From positions 27,466 to 91,465 of the forward strand of contig NZ_JAAKGP010000013.1 of NCBI RefSeq assembly GCF_011043545.1: a stretch of 64,000 bases of DNA, in the 5' to 3' direction. Numbering within the stretch: the stretch's first letter is position 1; every line of letters starts with the position of its first letter. Source of the stretch: Rhodobacter sp. SGA-6-6. Lineage in GTDB: Bacteria; Pseudomonadota; Alphaproteobacteria; Rhodobacterales; Rhodobacteraceae. Made by a program: the position numbers and the translations under genes. The notes beneath the pieces are model-generated. The model saw nothing but the letters and a program-made list of their open reading frames with translations, was not told where the DNA came from and did no database searches. Of this stretch, positions 1-9,176 are shown in pieces.

Positions 1-62
1 CCGTCGACGCGGTGAAGGGCCTTGTCGCCGCCTGCAAGGGCATCGACCCCTCGCTGGCCTGA
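1..62 (+). CDS. mdh: Malate dehydrogenase, C-terminal end only (partial)
   Basis: Only the last 19 codons lie in the window. They read VDAVKGLVAACKGIDPSLA and end at a TGA at 60-62. This tail resembles the C-terminus of NAD-dependent malate dehydrogenases of Rhodobacterales. In that order mdh commonly sits just upstream of sucC, and sucC follows here at 3.15 kb. Malate dehydrogenase oxidises malate to oxaloacetate in the TCA cycle. The assignment is inferred from a short tail plus gene order; no catalytic residue is visible. Confidence 0.6.
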   Translation, partial: VDAVKGLVAACKGIDPSLA

Positions 63-123
63 GTCCTCGGAGCCTTTGCGCAAGGGCGTCTCCGGCCTGT
101 CCGGGGGCGCCCTTTCCTTTGGC

Positions 124-459
124 TCAATGCGAAACCGAGCGCGAGAACAGGTGGATCACCAGCACCCCGGCCAGGATCAGCGCCAGCCCGAGGATCGCCG
201 CCAGGTCCAGCGCCTGCTTCGCCCAGATCCAGGCCACCATGGTGATCAGCACGATGCCGAGGCCGGACCAGAGGGCATAGACCACCCCGGTCGGCATGTG
301 CCGCAGCGGGAAGGACAGGAACCAGAACGCCCCGGCATAGCCGACCACCGAGATCACGCTCGGCCAGAGCCGGGTGAAACTCTGCGACCGGGCCAGCGCC
401 GAGGTGGCGATCACCTCCAGCACGATGGCCATCACCAGGAAGATCATCGCCTTCTGCAT
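124..459 (-). CDS. Small multidrug resistance (SMR) efflux protein, EmrE-like
   Basis: This 111-aa protein has four predicted membrane helices. Proteins of this family form antiparallel dimers in the inner membrane and exchange protons for lipophilic cations. The first helix carries the membrane-embedded glutamate at residue 15 (IVLEVIATSAL), equivalent to the essential Glu of EmrE. The central FTRLWPSV, PTGVVYALWSGLG and the end AGVLVIHLFSRS all match the EmrE pattern. I chose the ATG at 457-459 because GGAGGGG lies just upstream of it on the minus strand; a longer reading frame exists but lacks this site. The gene stands alone between mdh and a plus-strand pair. Substrate is unknown. Confidence 0.9.
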   Translation of the reverse strand: MQKAMIFLVMAIVLEVIATSALARSQSFTRLWPSVISVVGYAGAFWFLSFPLRHMPTGVVYALWSGLGIVLITMVAWIWAKQALDLAAILGLALILAGVLVIHLFSRSVSH

Positions 460-586
460 CCGTCCCCTCCGCCCTGCCGGGCGACAGGACCACAGCGCAG
501 GGGCGGCCGCAAGCCCGGGGCTTTTGCCATTGCCCCCGGGCCGCGAATCCGGCATCCCCGGCGCATGTCTTCCCCCGGAGGTTCCG

Positions 587-736
587 ATGGACTATTCCAA
601 ATCCGGCGGCGCCAATGCCGCCAAGACCTCGCCCAAGCCCAAGCGCGGCGCCCAGAAGGGCGCGCCGAAGGTGGCAGCCACCGACAAGACCGCGCTTCTT
701 GCCCGGATGAAGGCCGCCGCCGCCAAGAAGCCTTGA
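587..736 (+). CDS. Small basic Ala/Lys-rich protein, function unknown
   Basis: A 49-aa protein preceded by a good ribosome binding site (GGAGG, 7 nt before the ATG). It is rich in Lys, Ala and Gly, has no membrane segment and no cysteine, and ends in AAAAKKP. The composition resembles short nucleic-acid-binding tails, but I recognise no domain. Its stop codon overlaps the apparent TTG start of the downstream methyltransferase gene (TTGA), which suggests translational coupling. I infer a real gene from the ribosome binding site and the tight coupling. I do not assign a function. Confidence 0.6.
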   Translation: MDYSKSGGANAAKTSPKPKRGAQKGAPKVAATDKTALLARMKAAAAKKP

Positions 737-1395
737 CCTCGCCCTATCTCGCGCCCGGCTTCTACGACCGGGCGCTTGCGGCCGGCCGGCACCGCGAGAT
801 CGTCGGCGGCCGCTGGGACGAGACCGCCCGCGCCCAGATGGCCGCGCTTCTGGACGAGGGGCTGCGGCCGGAGCACCGTCTGCTGGACATCGGCTGCGGC
901 TGCCTGCGGCTGGGGCACCGGGCAGTCGGTTACCTCGACCCCGGCCATTACTGGGGCACCGACGCCTCCGCCGCACTGATGCAGCGCGGGTGGGAGGCGG
1001 AGCTGACGCCGGACCTGCAAGCCCGCCTGCCGCGGGAGCAGCTGGTTGAGGACGCCGGTTTCGCCTTCCCCGGCTTGCCGGCCGACATCGACCACGCCAT
1101 CGCCTTCGGCGTCTTCACCCATCTGCCCGCCCCCGTCCTCCGCCCTGCGCTGGCCGCGCTGCGCGCCCGCATCCCGGGGCTGCGGAAACTCCTGCTCACC
1201 GTCTTCCTTGCGCCCGGGGGCCAGACCGGCCCGCTGCGCCAGCCCGACGGCGTGGTCACCCACCCGGACCGCCCGCCTTACCATCGCTCCGCTGTGGAGG
1301 TGGAGGCCGACGCCGGCGCAGCCGGTTTCCGCCTGGCTTGGCGGGACCGGCGATTGCCCCGCGGCCAGAGGCTCTGCGTGCTGGAACCGGCATAG
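733..1395 (+). CDS. Class I SAM-dependent methyltransferase
   Basis: A 220-aa cytosolic protein with the class I methyltransferase motif I (LLDIGCGCLRLG, about residues 54-65). An acidic post-II region follows, then a motif near AFGVFTHLP typical of small-molecule methyltransferases. No ATG fits the conserved region. The likely start is TTG at 733, overlapping the TGA of the preceding 49-aa gene, so expression probably depends on coupling. The reading frame remains open far upstream, but that part runs antisense through the SMR gene and is not coding. The methyl acceptor cannot be deduced. It could be mistaken for part of a 457-aa protein by an automatic caller. Confidence 0.7.
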   Translation: MTSPYLAPGFYDRALAAGRHREIVGGRWDETARAQMAALLDEGLRPEHRLLDIGCGCLRLGHRAVGYLDPGHYWGTDASAALMQRGWEAELTPDLQARLPREQLVEDAGFAFPGLPADIDHAIAFGVFTHLPAPVLRPALAALRARIPGLRKLLLTVFLAPGGQTGPLRQPDGVVTHPDRPPYHRSAVEVEADAGAAGFRLAWRDRRLPRGQRLCVLEPA

Positions 1396-1451
1396 CCGAA
1401 GGCGCGGCTGCCGCCGCATTCCTTATCGTTTCGGCTGACGGAGGCCCCTGG

Positions 1452-1630
1452 GGCTGCTGTCGGCGGATGGGGGCATTCTGCCCCCAACCCCCCTGAGGAT
1501 ATTTGGGGCAGGTGAATTTGGAAAAAGAGCGCTTCTTGCAATTCACCTGCCCCCAAATATCCCCGCCGGAGGCACGTCCGAGCCGGTTGCGCCTGAAAGG
1601 CGCAGAGGCGAGACAAAAGGCTTGCGCCGC
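1452..1630 (+). repeat. Mosaic palindromic repeat, family 2 copy 1
   Basis: This fills most of the 337-bp gap before the next gene. Its core is a long inverted repeat: the arm at 1497-1517 starts GGATATTTGG and pairs with the arm at 1541-1562. A GC-rich hairpin (about 1468-1485) comes before it. The following segment CCCCGCCGGAGGCACG plus GCGCAGAGGCGAGACAAAAG is repeated almost exactly in the copy at 53.1 kb. A third copy lies inverted at 58.0 kb. I see no coding capacity; it may also act as a terminator for the methyltransferase gene. Confidence 0.85.
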
Positions 1631-1732
1631 AAGGCGCTCGATACAATTCCGGCGGCGGATTTCCCCACCCCGCCGCCGGTTGACCCCCCGGGCCCCCCGG
1701 CGCATCCTTCTGCCATCCCGAAGGAGGTCCCC

Positions 1733-2926
1733 ATGCGCCCGATCCTCGCCGCCGCCCTCGCCCTTCTCCCCGGCCTCGCGCTGGCCGAGCCTTCGGCGCT
1801 GTCCGCCGAGATCGCCGCCAAGGGGCTGAAGGCGACCGAGGAGCGGCTGGCCGCGCTGCCGCAGCCGAATCCGCCCGACCTGTTCGCGCTGGCCGGGCTG
1901 CGCTTCCTCTCCGGCGTCGAATCCGCGCTGCAGCTGCGCTGGCAGACCGGGCTGCAGGCCGACTGGTCGGAGCTGCCGATCCTGCGCCTGCCGATCCCGC
2001 AGAACCCCGACGCCCGGCCCTTCACCGGCGCCGACCTCGGCACCCTGCTGACCGGCATCGACAAGGACATGGAGGCCGCCCGCGCGGCGCTGGACCAGCT
2101 GGGCGAGCAGCAGTTCGTGCTGGAGATCGCCGTCGGCGACCTCTGGTTCGACATCAACATGAACGGCAGCCGCGACAAGGGCGAGGACGTGGGCGAGGTG
2201 GCGGGGCTGACCCTCGGCGCCGGCCGGATGGGCTCGGTCGAGATGATCGACCCGACCATCCGCTTCGACGCCGCCGATGCCGCCTGGCTTTCGGCCTATA
2301 CCCACCTGCTCTCGGCCTTCACCGATGTGGCGCTGGCCTACGACCCGGCGGCGGCGGTGGACCGGGTGGCCGCCTCGGCCGCGAAGATGGCCGAGTTCCA
2401 CGGCACCACGCCGCCCAACCACGCGCTGGACATGATGTTCGGCGCCCAGGTCGACCGGGTGGCGATCATCCTGCACGCGCTGGCGACGGAGCCCGACCCG
2501 GCGCTTGCCGCCTCGGCGCATGAGCATCTGCTGGCGACGATCCGCGAGAACCGCCGCTTCTGGTCGCTGGTCGAGGTGGAGACCGACAACGACAGCGAAT
2601 GGATCCCGAACGACCGCCAGGTCTCGGGCCTGGGGCTGAACATGCCGCCCGGCACCGGGGCGCATTGGCAGGCGGTGCTGGCCGATGCCGAGGCGATCCT
2701 GACCGGGCAGCTGCTGGTGCCGCACTGGCGCTACGGCGCCGAGGCCGGGATCGACGTGTCGCTGATGTTCAAGGACCCGCCGGCGGTGGATCTGGTCGCC
2801 ATGGTGCAGGGCGAGGGCTTCCTTCCCTTCGTCCGCAAGGGGCCGCAGGCCAGCGCGCAATCCTGGCGGGAATTCGAAAGTCTCGTCTGGGGCGACTCGC
2901 TGCTTTTCGCCATCCTGCTGAACTGA
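1733..2926 (+). CDS. Secreted protein of unknown function with EF-hand-like loop
   Basis: A 397-aa protein with a clear Sec signal peptide (MRPILAAALALLPGLALAEP, cleavage after ALA), so probably periplasmic. Around residues 143-154 it contains DINMNGSRDKGED, which fits the D-x-N-x-N-G-x-x-D spacing of a calcium-binding EF-hand or dockerin loop. The rest is helical and carries no enzyme motif I recognise. The ATG at 1733 has a strong AAGGAGG site; upstream in-frame codons belong to the repeat. It is monocistronic, with the regulated sucC promoter region after it. Calcium binding is an inference from the loop alone. Confidence 0.75.
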   Translation: MRPILAAALALLPGLALAEPSALSAEIAAKGLKATEERLAALPQPNPPDLFALAGLRFLSGVESALQLRWQTGLQADWSELPILRLPIPQNPDARPFTGADLGTLLTGIDKDMEAARAALDQLGEQQFVLEIAVGDLWFDINMNGSRDKGEDVGEVAGLTLGAGRMGSVEMIDPTIRFDAADAAWLSAYTHLLSAFTDVALAYDPAAAVDRVAASAAKMAEFHGTTPPNHALDMMFGAQVDRVAIILHALATEPDPALAASAHEHLLATIRENRRFWSLVEVETDNDSEWIPNDRQVSGLGLNMPPGTGAHWQAVLADAEAILTGQLLVPHWRYGAEAGIDVSLMFKDPPAVDLVAMVQGEGFLPFVRKGPQASAQSWREFESLVWGDSLLFAILLN

Positions 2927-2982
2927 CGGCGCCGGCCCGAATCACGTTAGCGCCACCGCGCGGCGGGGTATCCTCGCGGCAA

Positions 2983-3032
2983 GTGATCACGGGCCCGAAA
3001 GCTGTGATCACGGCCTGAAAATTCGTGATCAC
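2983..3032. promoter_or_regulatory. Three GTGATCAC palindromes in 21-bp phase upstream of sucC
   Basis: The 8-bp palindrome GTGATCAC occurs at 2983-2990, 3004-3011 and 3025-3032. The spacing is exactly 21 bp from start to start, so the sites face the same side of the helix two turns apart. They lie 119-168 bp before the sucC ATG in the only sizeable gap ahead of the TCA operon. This is the arrangement expected of a cooperative operator. I do not recognise the regulator; the site is not the usual FnrL (TTGAT-N4-ATCAA) pattern. Confidence 0.6.
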
Positions 3033-3091
3033 AAAACTGCATTTCTCCGCCGATTTGCCGGAAAACCCCGAAAAGCGCTTTGGCGGCGTTA

Positions 3092-3130
3092 CGTTTCCAT
3101 GCCAGAAAGCCCGGACATCGGCATGAAACG
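3092..3130. promoter_or_regulatory. Inverted repeat in the sucC leader
   Basis: CGTTTCCATGCC at 3092-3103 is answered by GGCATGAAACG at 3120-3130, an inverted repeat with one unpaired base, ending 20 bp before the sucC ATG. It could be an operator or a leader hairpin. No known riboswitch fold is recognised. Confidence 0.4.
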
Positions 3131-3150
3131 ACCGTCCCCGGAGAAAGCAC

Positions 3151-4344
3151 ATGAACATCCACGAATACCAGGCCAAGGCGCTTCTCCGCAGCTACGGCAT
3201 TCCGGTCTCGGACGGCCGCGTCGTGCTGCGCGCCGAAGAGGCCAAGACCGCCGCCGGGGAACTGGACGGGCCGCTCTGGGTGGTCAAGGCGCAGATCCAT
3301 GCCGGCGGCCGCGGCAAGGGCAAGTTCGTGGAGCCCGAGGCGGGCGAGAAGGGCGGCGTCCGGCTGGCGAAATCGGTCGAGGAAGCCGCCGAGTTCACCC
3401 GCCAGATGCTGGGCCGCACCCTCGCCACCGTGCAGACCGGCCCGGCCGGCAAGCAGGTCAACCGCATCTACATCGAGGACGGCAGCGACATCGAGCGCGA
3501 GTTCTACCTCGCGCTGCTGATCGACCGCAAGACCAGCCGCATCTCGATCGTCTGCTCGACCGAGGGCGGCATGAGCATCGAGGACGTGGCCCATGACACG
3601 CCCGAGAAGATCCACACCCTGACCATCGACCCGGCCACCGGGCTGCAGGATTTCCATGGCCGCCGGGTGGCCTTCGCGCTCGGCCTCACGGGCAACCAGG
3701 TCAAGCAATGCGTCGCCATCGTCAGGAAGCTCTACCAGCTGTTCCTCGACAAGGACATGGACATGCTGGAGATCAACCCGTTCTGCGTGCTGAAGGACGG
3801 CTCGCTGCGGCTCCTGGACGCCAAGATGGGCTTCGACGGCAATGCGATCTACCGCCACCCCGACATCGCCGCGCTGCGCGACGAGACCGAGGAGGACCCG
3901 AAGGAACTCGCCGCCTCGAAGTTCGACCTGAACTACATCGCGCTGGACGGCGAGATCGGCTGCATGGTCAACGGCGCCGGGCTGGCCATGGCGACGATGG
4001 ACATCATCAAGCTTTACGGCGCCGAGCCGGCCAACTTCCTGGACGTGGGCGGCGGGGCGACCAAGGAGAAGGTGACCGAGGCCTTCAAGATCATCACCTC
4101 GGACCCGAACGTGAAGGGCATCCTGGTCAACATCTTCGGCGGCATCATGCGCTGCGACATCATCGCCGAGGGCATCGTCGCCGCGGTGAAGGAGGTCGGC
4201 CTGCAAGTCCCGCTGGTGGTGCGGCTGGAAGGCACCAACGTGGAACTGGGCAAGAAGATCGTCAACGAAAGCGGCCTGAACGTGATCGCCGCCGACGACC
4301 TGTCGGACGCGGCGCAGAAGATCGTCAAGGCGGTGAAGGGGTGA
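3151..4344 (+). CDS. sucC: Succinyl-CoA synthetase (ADP-forming), beta subunit
   Basis: A 397-aa ATP-grasp protein of the usual family length. It pairs with SucD to convert succinyl-CoA, ADP and phosphate to succinate, ATP and CoA. The N-terminus [19 protein letters not shown], the nucleotide segment [13 protein letters not shown], the LEINPF motif with its metal-binding acidic residue, and the C-terminal CoA-ligase segment [14 protein letters not shown] are all canonical. It is the first gene of the TCA operon behind the GTGATCAC array. Its TGA overlaps the ATG of the next small gene (TGATG), so that gene is translationally coupled. The ATG is preceded by GGAG at a suitable distance. Confidence 0.98.
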   Translation: MNIHEYQAKALLRSYGIPVSDGRVVLRAEEAKTAAGELDGPLWVVKAQIHAGGRGKGKFVEPEAGEKGGVRLAKSVEEAAEFTRQMLGRTLATVQTGPAGKQVNRIYIEDGSDIEREFYLALLIDRKTSRISIVCSTEGGMSIEDVAHDTPEKIHTLTIDPATGLQDFHGRRVAFALGLTGNQVKQCVAIVRKLYQLFLDKDMDMLEINPFCVLKDGSLRLLDAKMGFDGNAIYRHPDIAALRDETEEDPKELAASKFDLNYIALDGEIGCMVNGAGLAMATMDIIKLYGAEPANFLDVGGGATKEKVTEAFKIITSDPNVKGILVNIFGGIMRCDIIAEGIVAAVKEVGLQVPLVVRLEGTNVELGKKIVNESGLNVIAADDLSDAAQKIVKAVKG

Positions 4345-4856
4345 TGCTGCGGGCCGCCCTGATCCTTGCCCTGACCGCCCTGCCCGTCACGGCGCAGGAC
4401 TGGTCGACGGTCGAATTCATGACGCGCAAGCTGGATGATCCCGATCACGGCGCGGCCTATCGTGCGGCAGTGGCCGCCTGCCTGGCCGGACGGGGCGATC
4501 CGGCGGCCACGGCCGCCCTGTTCCTGGAAGGCAACTGGGTCACGGTCGAGGAACGCGAGCAGGGCCTGATGGAAATCTTCTCACCCGATGCCGACCTTTA
4601 CGTCCTGGCCGCCGATGACGGCAGCTTTTGCGCCGCCTATTCCGAGGTGCAGGGCACGGCCACGGCCATCGGCAACCTGCAGATCATCGGCGGCGCGGCT
4701 GGCCTGTCCCTCGAAAGCCTGGACATGCCGGCGGGCTGCATCGCCTTTGCCTTGGGCCATGGCATCCAGGCCGAAGTCACCTCGTCGGGGAACGACCCGG
4801 TCTGCGAAAGCGAAACGACCAGTTCCGTCCGCTTCATCTTTGGCGGGGCGGGCTGA
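4344..4856 (+). CDS. Secreted protein of unknown function between sucC and sucD
   Basis: A 170-aa protein with a short signal peptide ([19 protein letters not shown]), predicted periplasmic. Four cysteines in the mature part (around residues 45, 115, 137 and 156) could form disulfides. No domain is recognised. Its start codon overlaps the sucC stop, so it is co-transcribed with and coupled to a TCA-cycle gene. It may be lineage-specific and share only the promoter. Codon use resembles that of its neighbours; the coupling and signal peptide argue that the gene is real. Confidence 0.75.
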   Translation: MLRAALILALTALPVTAQDWSTVEFMTRKLDDPDHGAAYRAAVAACLAGRGDPAATAALFLEGNWVTVEEREQGLMEIFSPDADLYVLAADDGSFCAAYSEVQGTATAIGNLQIIGGAAGLSLESLDMPAGCIAFALGHGIQAEVTSSGNDPVCESETTSSVRFIFGGAG

Positions 4857-4898
4857 TGCCATTGCAACACCCGTCACCGCAATGAAAGGGAAAACCCC

Positions 4899-5078
4899 AT
4901 GCGCCTGACATTCGCCGTCCCGCTGCTGCTTGCCTCCCTGGCCCTTCCGGCCTGCACAGGCGGTGTGGTGGACGTGAACGATGCCCACACCTCCTTCGAG
5001 CAGACCTGCGCCGAGCAATCGGCCCTGGCCACGCAAGGACGGATGGACGGGCGCGACATCACGATCACCTGCCCCTAG
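4899..5078 (+). CDS. Tiny predicted lipoprotein between sucC and sucD
   Basis: A 59-aa gene that falls below common size limits. The N-terminus MRLTFAVPLLLASLALPAC is a lipoprotein signal peptide with lipobox LPAC, giving a mature lipid-anchored peptide of about 40 residues. The +2 residue is Thr, so outer-membrane sorting would be expected by the usual rule. The two mature cysteines in the body (near residues 37 and 58) might pair. It lies 42 bp after the preceding secreted-protein gene and 81 bp before sucD, within the operon. A GAAAGGG site precedes the ATG. Function is unknown. Confidence 0.65.
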   Translation: MRLTFAVPLLLASLALPACTGGVVDVNDAHTSFEQTCAEQSALATQGRMDGRDITITCP

Positions 5079-5159
5079 GGGCGGCGTGATCCCCGCTGGA
5101 CTTCCCCGGCACCTGTCCACGGGCGCCGGATCGATGGATATTCTTTGAAGGAGGCCCCG

Positions 5160-6044
5160 ATGGCCGTTCTCGTCGACAAGCATACCAAGGTCATCTGCCA
5201 GGGCTTCACCGGCAGCCAGGGCACCTTCCATTCGGAACAGGCCATCGCCTATGGCACCCGGATGGTGGGGGGCGTGACGCCGGGCAAGGGCGGCAGCACC
5301 CATCTCGGCCTGCCGGTGTTCGACAGCGTCCATGACGCGGTGGAGAAGACCGGCGCCGACGCGACCGCGATCTACGTGCCGCCGCCCTTCGCCGCCGACT
5401 CGATCCTGGAGGCCATCGACGCCGAGATCCCGCTGATCGTCTGCATCACCGAGGGCATCCCGGTGCTGGACATGATGAAGGTGAAGCGGGCGCTCCTGAA
5501 CTCCAAATCCCGGCTGATCGGGCCGAACTGCCCCGGGGTGATGACGCCCGACGCCTGCAAGATCGGCATCATGCCGGGCTCGATCTTCAAGCGCGGCTCG
5601 GTGGGCGTGGTCAGCCGCTCGGGCACCCTGACCTACGAGGCGGTGAAGCAGACCACCGACGTGGGCCTGGGCCAGTCCTCGGCCGTCGGCATCGGCGGCG
5701 ACCCGATCAAGGGCACCGAGCATATCGACGTGCTGGAGATGTTCCTGGCCGACCCCGAGACCACCTCGATCATCATGATCGGCGAGATCGGCGGCTCGGC
5801 CGAGGAGGAGGCGGCGGAATTCCTGGCCTCGGAGAAGAAGAAGGGCCGCTGGAAACCGACCGCCGGCTTCATCGCCGGCCGCACCGCCCCTCCGGGCCGC
5901 CGCATGGGCCATGCCGGCGCCATCGTGGCGGGCGGCAAGGGCGATGCCGGATCGAAGATCGAGGCGATGAAATCCGCCGGCATCGTGGTTGCCGACAGCC
6001 CCGCGGGCCTGGGCGAGGCGGTGCTGAAGGCGATCAAGGGCTGA
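5160..6044 (+). CDS. sucD: Succinyl-CoA synthetase (ADP-forming), alpha subunit
   Basis: A 294-aa protein that binds CoA and carries the phosphohistidine. The CoA-binding Rossmann segment [17 protein letters not shown] lies near the N-terminus, [10 protein letters not shown] is in the middle, and the catalytic histidine is His251 in [19 protein letters not shown] start it at the ATG at 5160, which has AAGGAGG 6 nt upstream; an in-frame start 15 nt earlier overlaps that site. It is separated from its partner sucC by two secreted-protein genes, an unusual arrangement for subunits of one complex. Confidence 0.98.
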   Translation: MAVLVDKHTKVICQGFTGSQGTFHSEQAIAYGTRMVGGVTPGKGGSTHLGLPVFDSVHDAVEKTGADATAIYVPPPFAADSILEAIDAEIPLIVCITEGIPVLDMMKVKRALLNSKSRLIGPNCPGVMTPDACKIGIMPGSIFKRGSVGVVSRSGTLTYEAVKQTTDVGLGQSSAVGIGGDPIKGTEHIDVLEMFLADPETTSIIMIGEIGGSAEEEAAEFLASEKKKGRWKPTAGFIAGRTAPPGRRMGHAGAIVAGGKGDAGSKIEAMKSAGIVVADSPAGLGEAVLKAIKG

Positions 6045-6118
6045 CCATGCCTATGGGTGGTCCATCAGACCCCTGCAAGGCGCGCCCGATGTGGCGCGCC
6101 GGCGTCCTGTGCAAGACC

Positions 6119-6170
6119 CGGGTTTTCGCCGAAAACCCGCCCCCCTTTCCGAGTTTTCGACGAAAACTCG
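6119..6170. repeat. Two TTTTCG/CGAAAA palindromes between sucD and sucA
   Basis: 6119-6139 reads CGGGTTTTCG, one base, CGAAAACCCG, and 6150-6170 reads CGAGTTTTCG, one base, CGAAAACTCG. Both have perfect 10-bp arms. The same two arm sequences recur at 63937-63946 and 63969-63978. They lie in the 154-bp sucD-sucA gap ahead of a weak GAGG site and could act as mRNA hairpins that separate expression of the two halves of the operon. Confidence 0.8.
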
Positions 6171-6198
6171 CTCTCTCCCGTCCCCTTGAGGTGACCCG

Positions 6199-9165
6199 AT
6201 GACCGAACATTCCCCCAACGCGCAATTCCAGGCCTCCTCCTTCATGGACGGGGCCAATGCCGATTACATCGACCAGCTGCAGGCCCGCTATGCCGAGGAC
6301 CCGAATTCGGTCGATGCCGGCTGGGCGGAGTTCTTCCGCGCCCTCGGCGACAACGAGCTGGACGCCAAGCGCGCCGCCGAGGGGCCGAGCTGGGCGCGGG
6401 CCGACTGGCCGCCGGCTCCGGTGGACGACCTGACCGCGGCGCTGACCGGGGAATGGGCCGCCGCGCCGGCGAAGGAGCGCAAGGCGGCGGGCGAGAAGAT
6501 CGCCGCCAAGGCCGCCGAGCAGGGCGTCAACCTGACCGAGACGCAGCTGCAGCGCGCCGTCATCGACTCGATCCGCGCGCTGATGATCATCCGCGCCTAC
6601 CGCATCCGCGGCCACCTCGCCGCCGATCTCGATCCGCTGGGGATGCGCGAGCAGGCGCCCCACCCCGAGCTGGACCCGGAAAGCTACGGCTTCTCCGAGG
6701 CCGACATGGACCGGCCGATCTTCATCGACAACGTGCTGGGGCTGACCCATGCCTCGATGCGGCAGATCATCGACATCCTGAAGCGCACCTATTGCGGCAC
6801 CTTCGCGCTGCAATACATGCACATCTCGGACCCCGAGCAATCCTCCTGGCTGAAGGAACGGATCGAGGGCTACGGCAAGGAGATCCAGTTCACCCGCGAG
6901 GGCCGCAAGGCCATTCTGAACAAGCTGGTCGAGGCCGAGGGCTACGAGAAGTTCCTGCACGTCAAATACATGGGCACCAAGCGCTTCGGCCTCGACGGCG
7001 GCGAGGCGCTGATCCCGGCGATGGAGCAGATCGTCAAGCGCGGCGGCCAGCTGGGCGTGAAGGAGATCATCATCGGGATGCCGCACCGCGGCCGGCTGAA
7101 CGTGCTGGCCAACGTGTTGATGAAGCCCTACCGCGCCATCTTCAACGAATTCCAGGGCGGCAGCTTCAAGCCCGAGGACGTCGACGGCTCGGGCGACGTG
7201 AAATACCACCTCGGCGCCTCGGCCGACCGCGAGTTCGACGGCAACAAGGTCCACCTGTCGCTGACCGCCAACCCCAGCCACCTGGAAGCCGTGAACCCGG
7301 TCGTCCTCGGCAAGGCCCGCGCCAAGCAGGACCAGCTGAACGACACCGTGGAGCGGATGGCGGTGCTGCCGATCCTGCTGCACGGCGACGCGGCCTTTGC
7401 CGGCCAGGGCGTGGTGGCGGAATGCCTGCAACTGTCGGGCATCAAGGGCCACCGCACCGGCGGCTGCATCCATATCGTGGTGAACAACCAGATCGGCTTC
7501 ACCACCGCGCCGCATTTCAGCCGGACCTCGCCCTACCCCACCGACATCGCCCTGATGGTCGAGGCACCGATCTTCCACGTCAACGGCGACGACCCCGAGG
7601 CTGTGGTGCACGCCGCCCGGGTGGCGACCGAATTCCGCCAGAAGTTCCACAAGGACGTGGTGCTGGACATCATCTGCTACCGCCGCTTCGGCCACAACGA
7701 AGGCGACGAGCCGATGTTCACCAACCCGGCGATGTATAACCGCATCCGGAAACAAAAGACCACCTTGCAGCTTTATACCGAAAGGCTGGTGGCCGACGGG
7801 CTGATCCCGGAAGGCGAGATCGAGGACATGAAGGCCGCCTTCCAGGCCCGCCTGAACGAAGAGTTCGAGGCCGGCAAGGATTATCGCCCGAACAAGGCCG
7901 ACTGGCTGGACGGGCGCTGGAAGAACATGCAGACCAAGGACCTGGACAACTACCAGCGGGGCGAGACCTGGATTCCGCCCGAGACCCTGGCCGAGATCGG
8001 CCAGGCGCTGACCCGGGTGCCCGATGGCTTCAACATCCACAAGACCGTCGCCCGGCAATTGCAGGCCAAGGCCAAGATGTTCGAGGAGGGCCGCGGCTTC
8101 GACTGGGCCACCGCCGAGGCGCTGGCCTTCGGCTCCCTGCAGGTCGAGGGCTTCCCGGTCCGCCTTGCGGGGCAGGACTGCACCCGCGGCACCTTCAGCC
8201 AGCGCCACTCGGCCCTGGTCGACCAGGACACCGAGGAGCGCTACTATCCGCTGAACCACATCCGCGCCGGCCAGGCGAAGTTCGAGGTCATCGACTCGAT
8301 GCTGTCGGAATATGCGGTGCTCGGCTTCGAATACGGCTATTCGCTGTCCGAGCCGAACGGGCTGACGCTGTGGGAGGCGCAGTTCGGCGACTTCGCCAAC
8401 GGCGCGCAGATCATGTTCGACCAGTTCATCAACTCGGGCGAGTCGAAATGGCTGCGGATGTCGGGCCTTGTCGTCCTTCTCCCGCATGGGATGGAGGGCC
8501 AGGGGCCGGAACATTCCTCGGGCCGGCTGGAGCGGTTCCTGCAACTCTCGGCCGAGGACAACTGGATCGTCGCCAACTGCTCGACCCCGGCGAACTACTT
8601 CCACATCCTGCGCCGGCAGATGCACCGCGACTTCCGCAAGCCGCTGATCCTGATGACGCCGAAATCGCTGCTGCGCCATCCGATGTGCATCAGCGATGCC
8701 GAGGACTTCACCACCGGCTCCACCTTCCACCGCGTCCTCTGGGACGATGCGCAGAAGGGCCATTCCGAGCTGAAGCTGAAGGACGACAAGAAGATCCGCC
8801 GCGTCGTCCTCTGCTCGGGCAAGGTCTACTACGACCTCCTGGCCGAGCGCGACTCGCGCGGGCTGGACGACGTCTACCTGCTGCGGGTCGAACAGATCTA
8901 CCCGGTGCCGGGCATGGCACTGACGGCGGAACTGTCGCGCTTCCCGGGGGCCGAGTTCATCTGGTGCCAGGAAGAGCCGAAGAACCAGGGCGCCTGGTCC
9001 TTCATCGAGCCGGAGCTTGAAACCCTGCTGACCAGGGTCCGCGGCACGCCGACCCGGGCGCGCTATGCCGGCCGCGTGGCCTCGGCCTCGCCGGCGACCG
9101 GACTCGCCTCGCGCCACAAAGCCGAACAAACCGCGCTGGTCGATGCCGCGCTGACCATCGCCTGA
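6199..9165 (+). CDS. sucA: 2-oxoglutarate dehydrogenase E1 component
   Basis: A 988-aa thiamine-diphosphate enzyme of full family length. It decarboxylates 2-oxoglutarate and transfers the succinyl group to the lipoyl domain of SucB. The N-terminal E2-binding region is present ([18 protein letters not shown] then WAEFF). ThDP and active-site segments include [13 protein letters not shown], the histidine-rich [15 protein letters not shown], and [12 protein letters not shown]. The C-terminal part holds [17 protein letters not shown] and the [19 protein letters not shown] loop. It is followed 11 nt later by sucB. It is probably also served by the upstream sucC promoter. Confidence 0.98.
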   Translation: MTEHSPNAQFQASSFMDGANADYIDQLQARYAEDPNSVDAGWAEFFRALGDNELDAKRAAEGPSWARADWPPAPVDDLTAALTGEWAAAPAKERKAAGEKIAAKAAEQGVNLTETQLQRAVIDSIRALMIIRAYRIRGHLAADLDPLGMREQAPHPELDPESYGFSEADMDRPIFIDNVLGLTHASMRQIIDILKRTYCGTFALQYMHISDPEQSSWLKERIEGYGKEIQFTREGRKAILNKLVEAEGYEKFLHVKYMGTKRFGLDGGEALIPAMEQIVKRGGQLGVKEIIIGMPHRGRLNVLANVLMKPYRAIFNEFQGGSFKPEDVDGSGDVKYHLGASADREFDGNKVHLSLTANPSHLEAVNPVVLGKARAKQDQLNDTVERMAVLPILLHGDAAFAGQGVVAECLQLSGIKGHRTGGCIHIVVNNQIGFTTAPHFSRTSPYPTDIALMVEAPIFHVNGDDPEAVVHAARVATEFRQKFHKDVVLDIICYRRFGHNEGDEPMFTNPAMYNRIRKQKTTLQLYTERLVADGLIPEGEIEDMKAAFQARLNEEFEAGKDYRPNKADWLDGRWKNMQTKDLDNYQRGETWIPPETLAEIGQALTRVPDGFNIHKTVARQLQAKAKMFEEGRGFDWATAEALAFGSLQVEGFPVRLAGQDCTRGTFSQRHSALVDQDTEERYYPLNHIRAGQAKFEVIDSMLSEYAVLGFEYGYSLSEPNGLTLWEAQFGDFANGAQIMFDQFINSGESKWLRMSGLVVLLPHGMEGQGPEHSSGRLERFLQLSAEDNWIVANCSTPANYFHILRRQMHRDFRKPLILMTPKSLLRHPMCISDAEDFTTGSTFHRVLWDDAQKGHSELKLKDDKKIRRVVLCSGKVYYDLLAERDSRGLDDVYLLRVEQIYPVPGMALTAELSRFPGAEFIWCQEEPKNQGAWSFIEPELETLLTRVRGTPTRARYAGRVASASPATGLASRHKAEQTALVDAALTIA

Positions 9166-9176
9166 AGGAGTTGAAG

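Noticed and set aside
22..1395. One 457-aa protein covering mdh end, SMR antisense and methyltransferase
   Set aside because: The first half is antisense to the SMR gene and low in complexity; only the part after 733 matches a real family.
2927..3150. A sucC or sucA-type riboswitch in the TCA operon leader
   Set aside because: Only palindromes are visible; the known motifs occur in other lineages and their conserved cores are not seen.
6034..9129. A 1031-codon open frame on the minus strand across sucA
   Set aside because: It lies wholly antisense to the unmistakable sucA gene, has no domain and has the Arg/Gly/Pro/His-rich composition typical of shadow frames in high-GC DNA.
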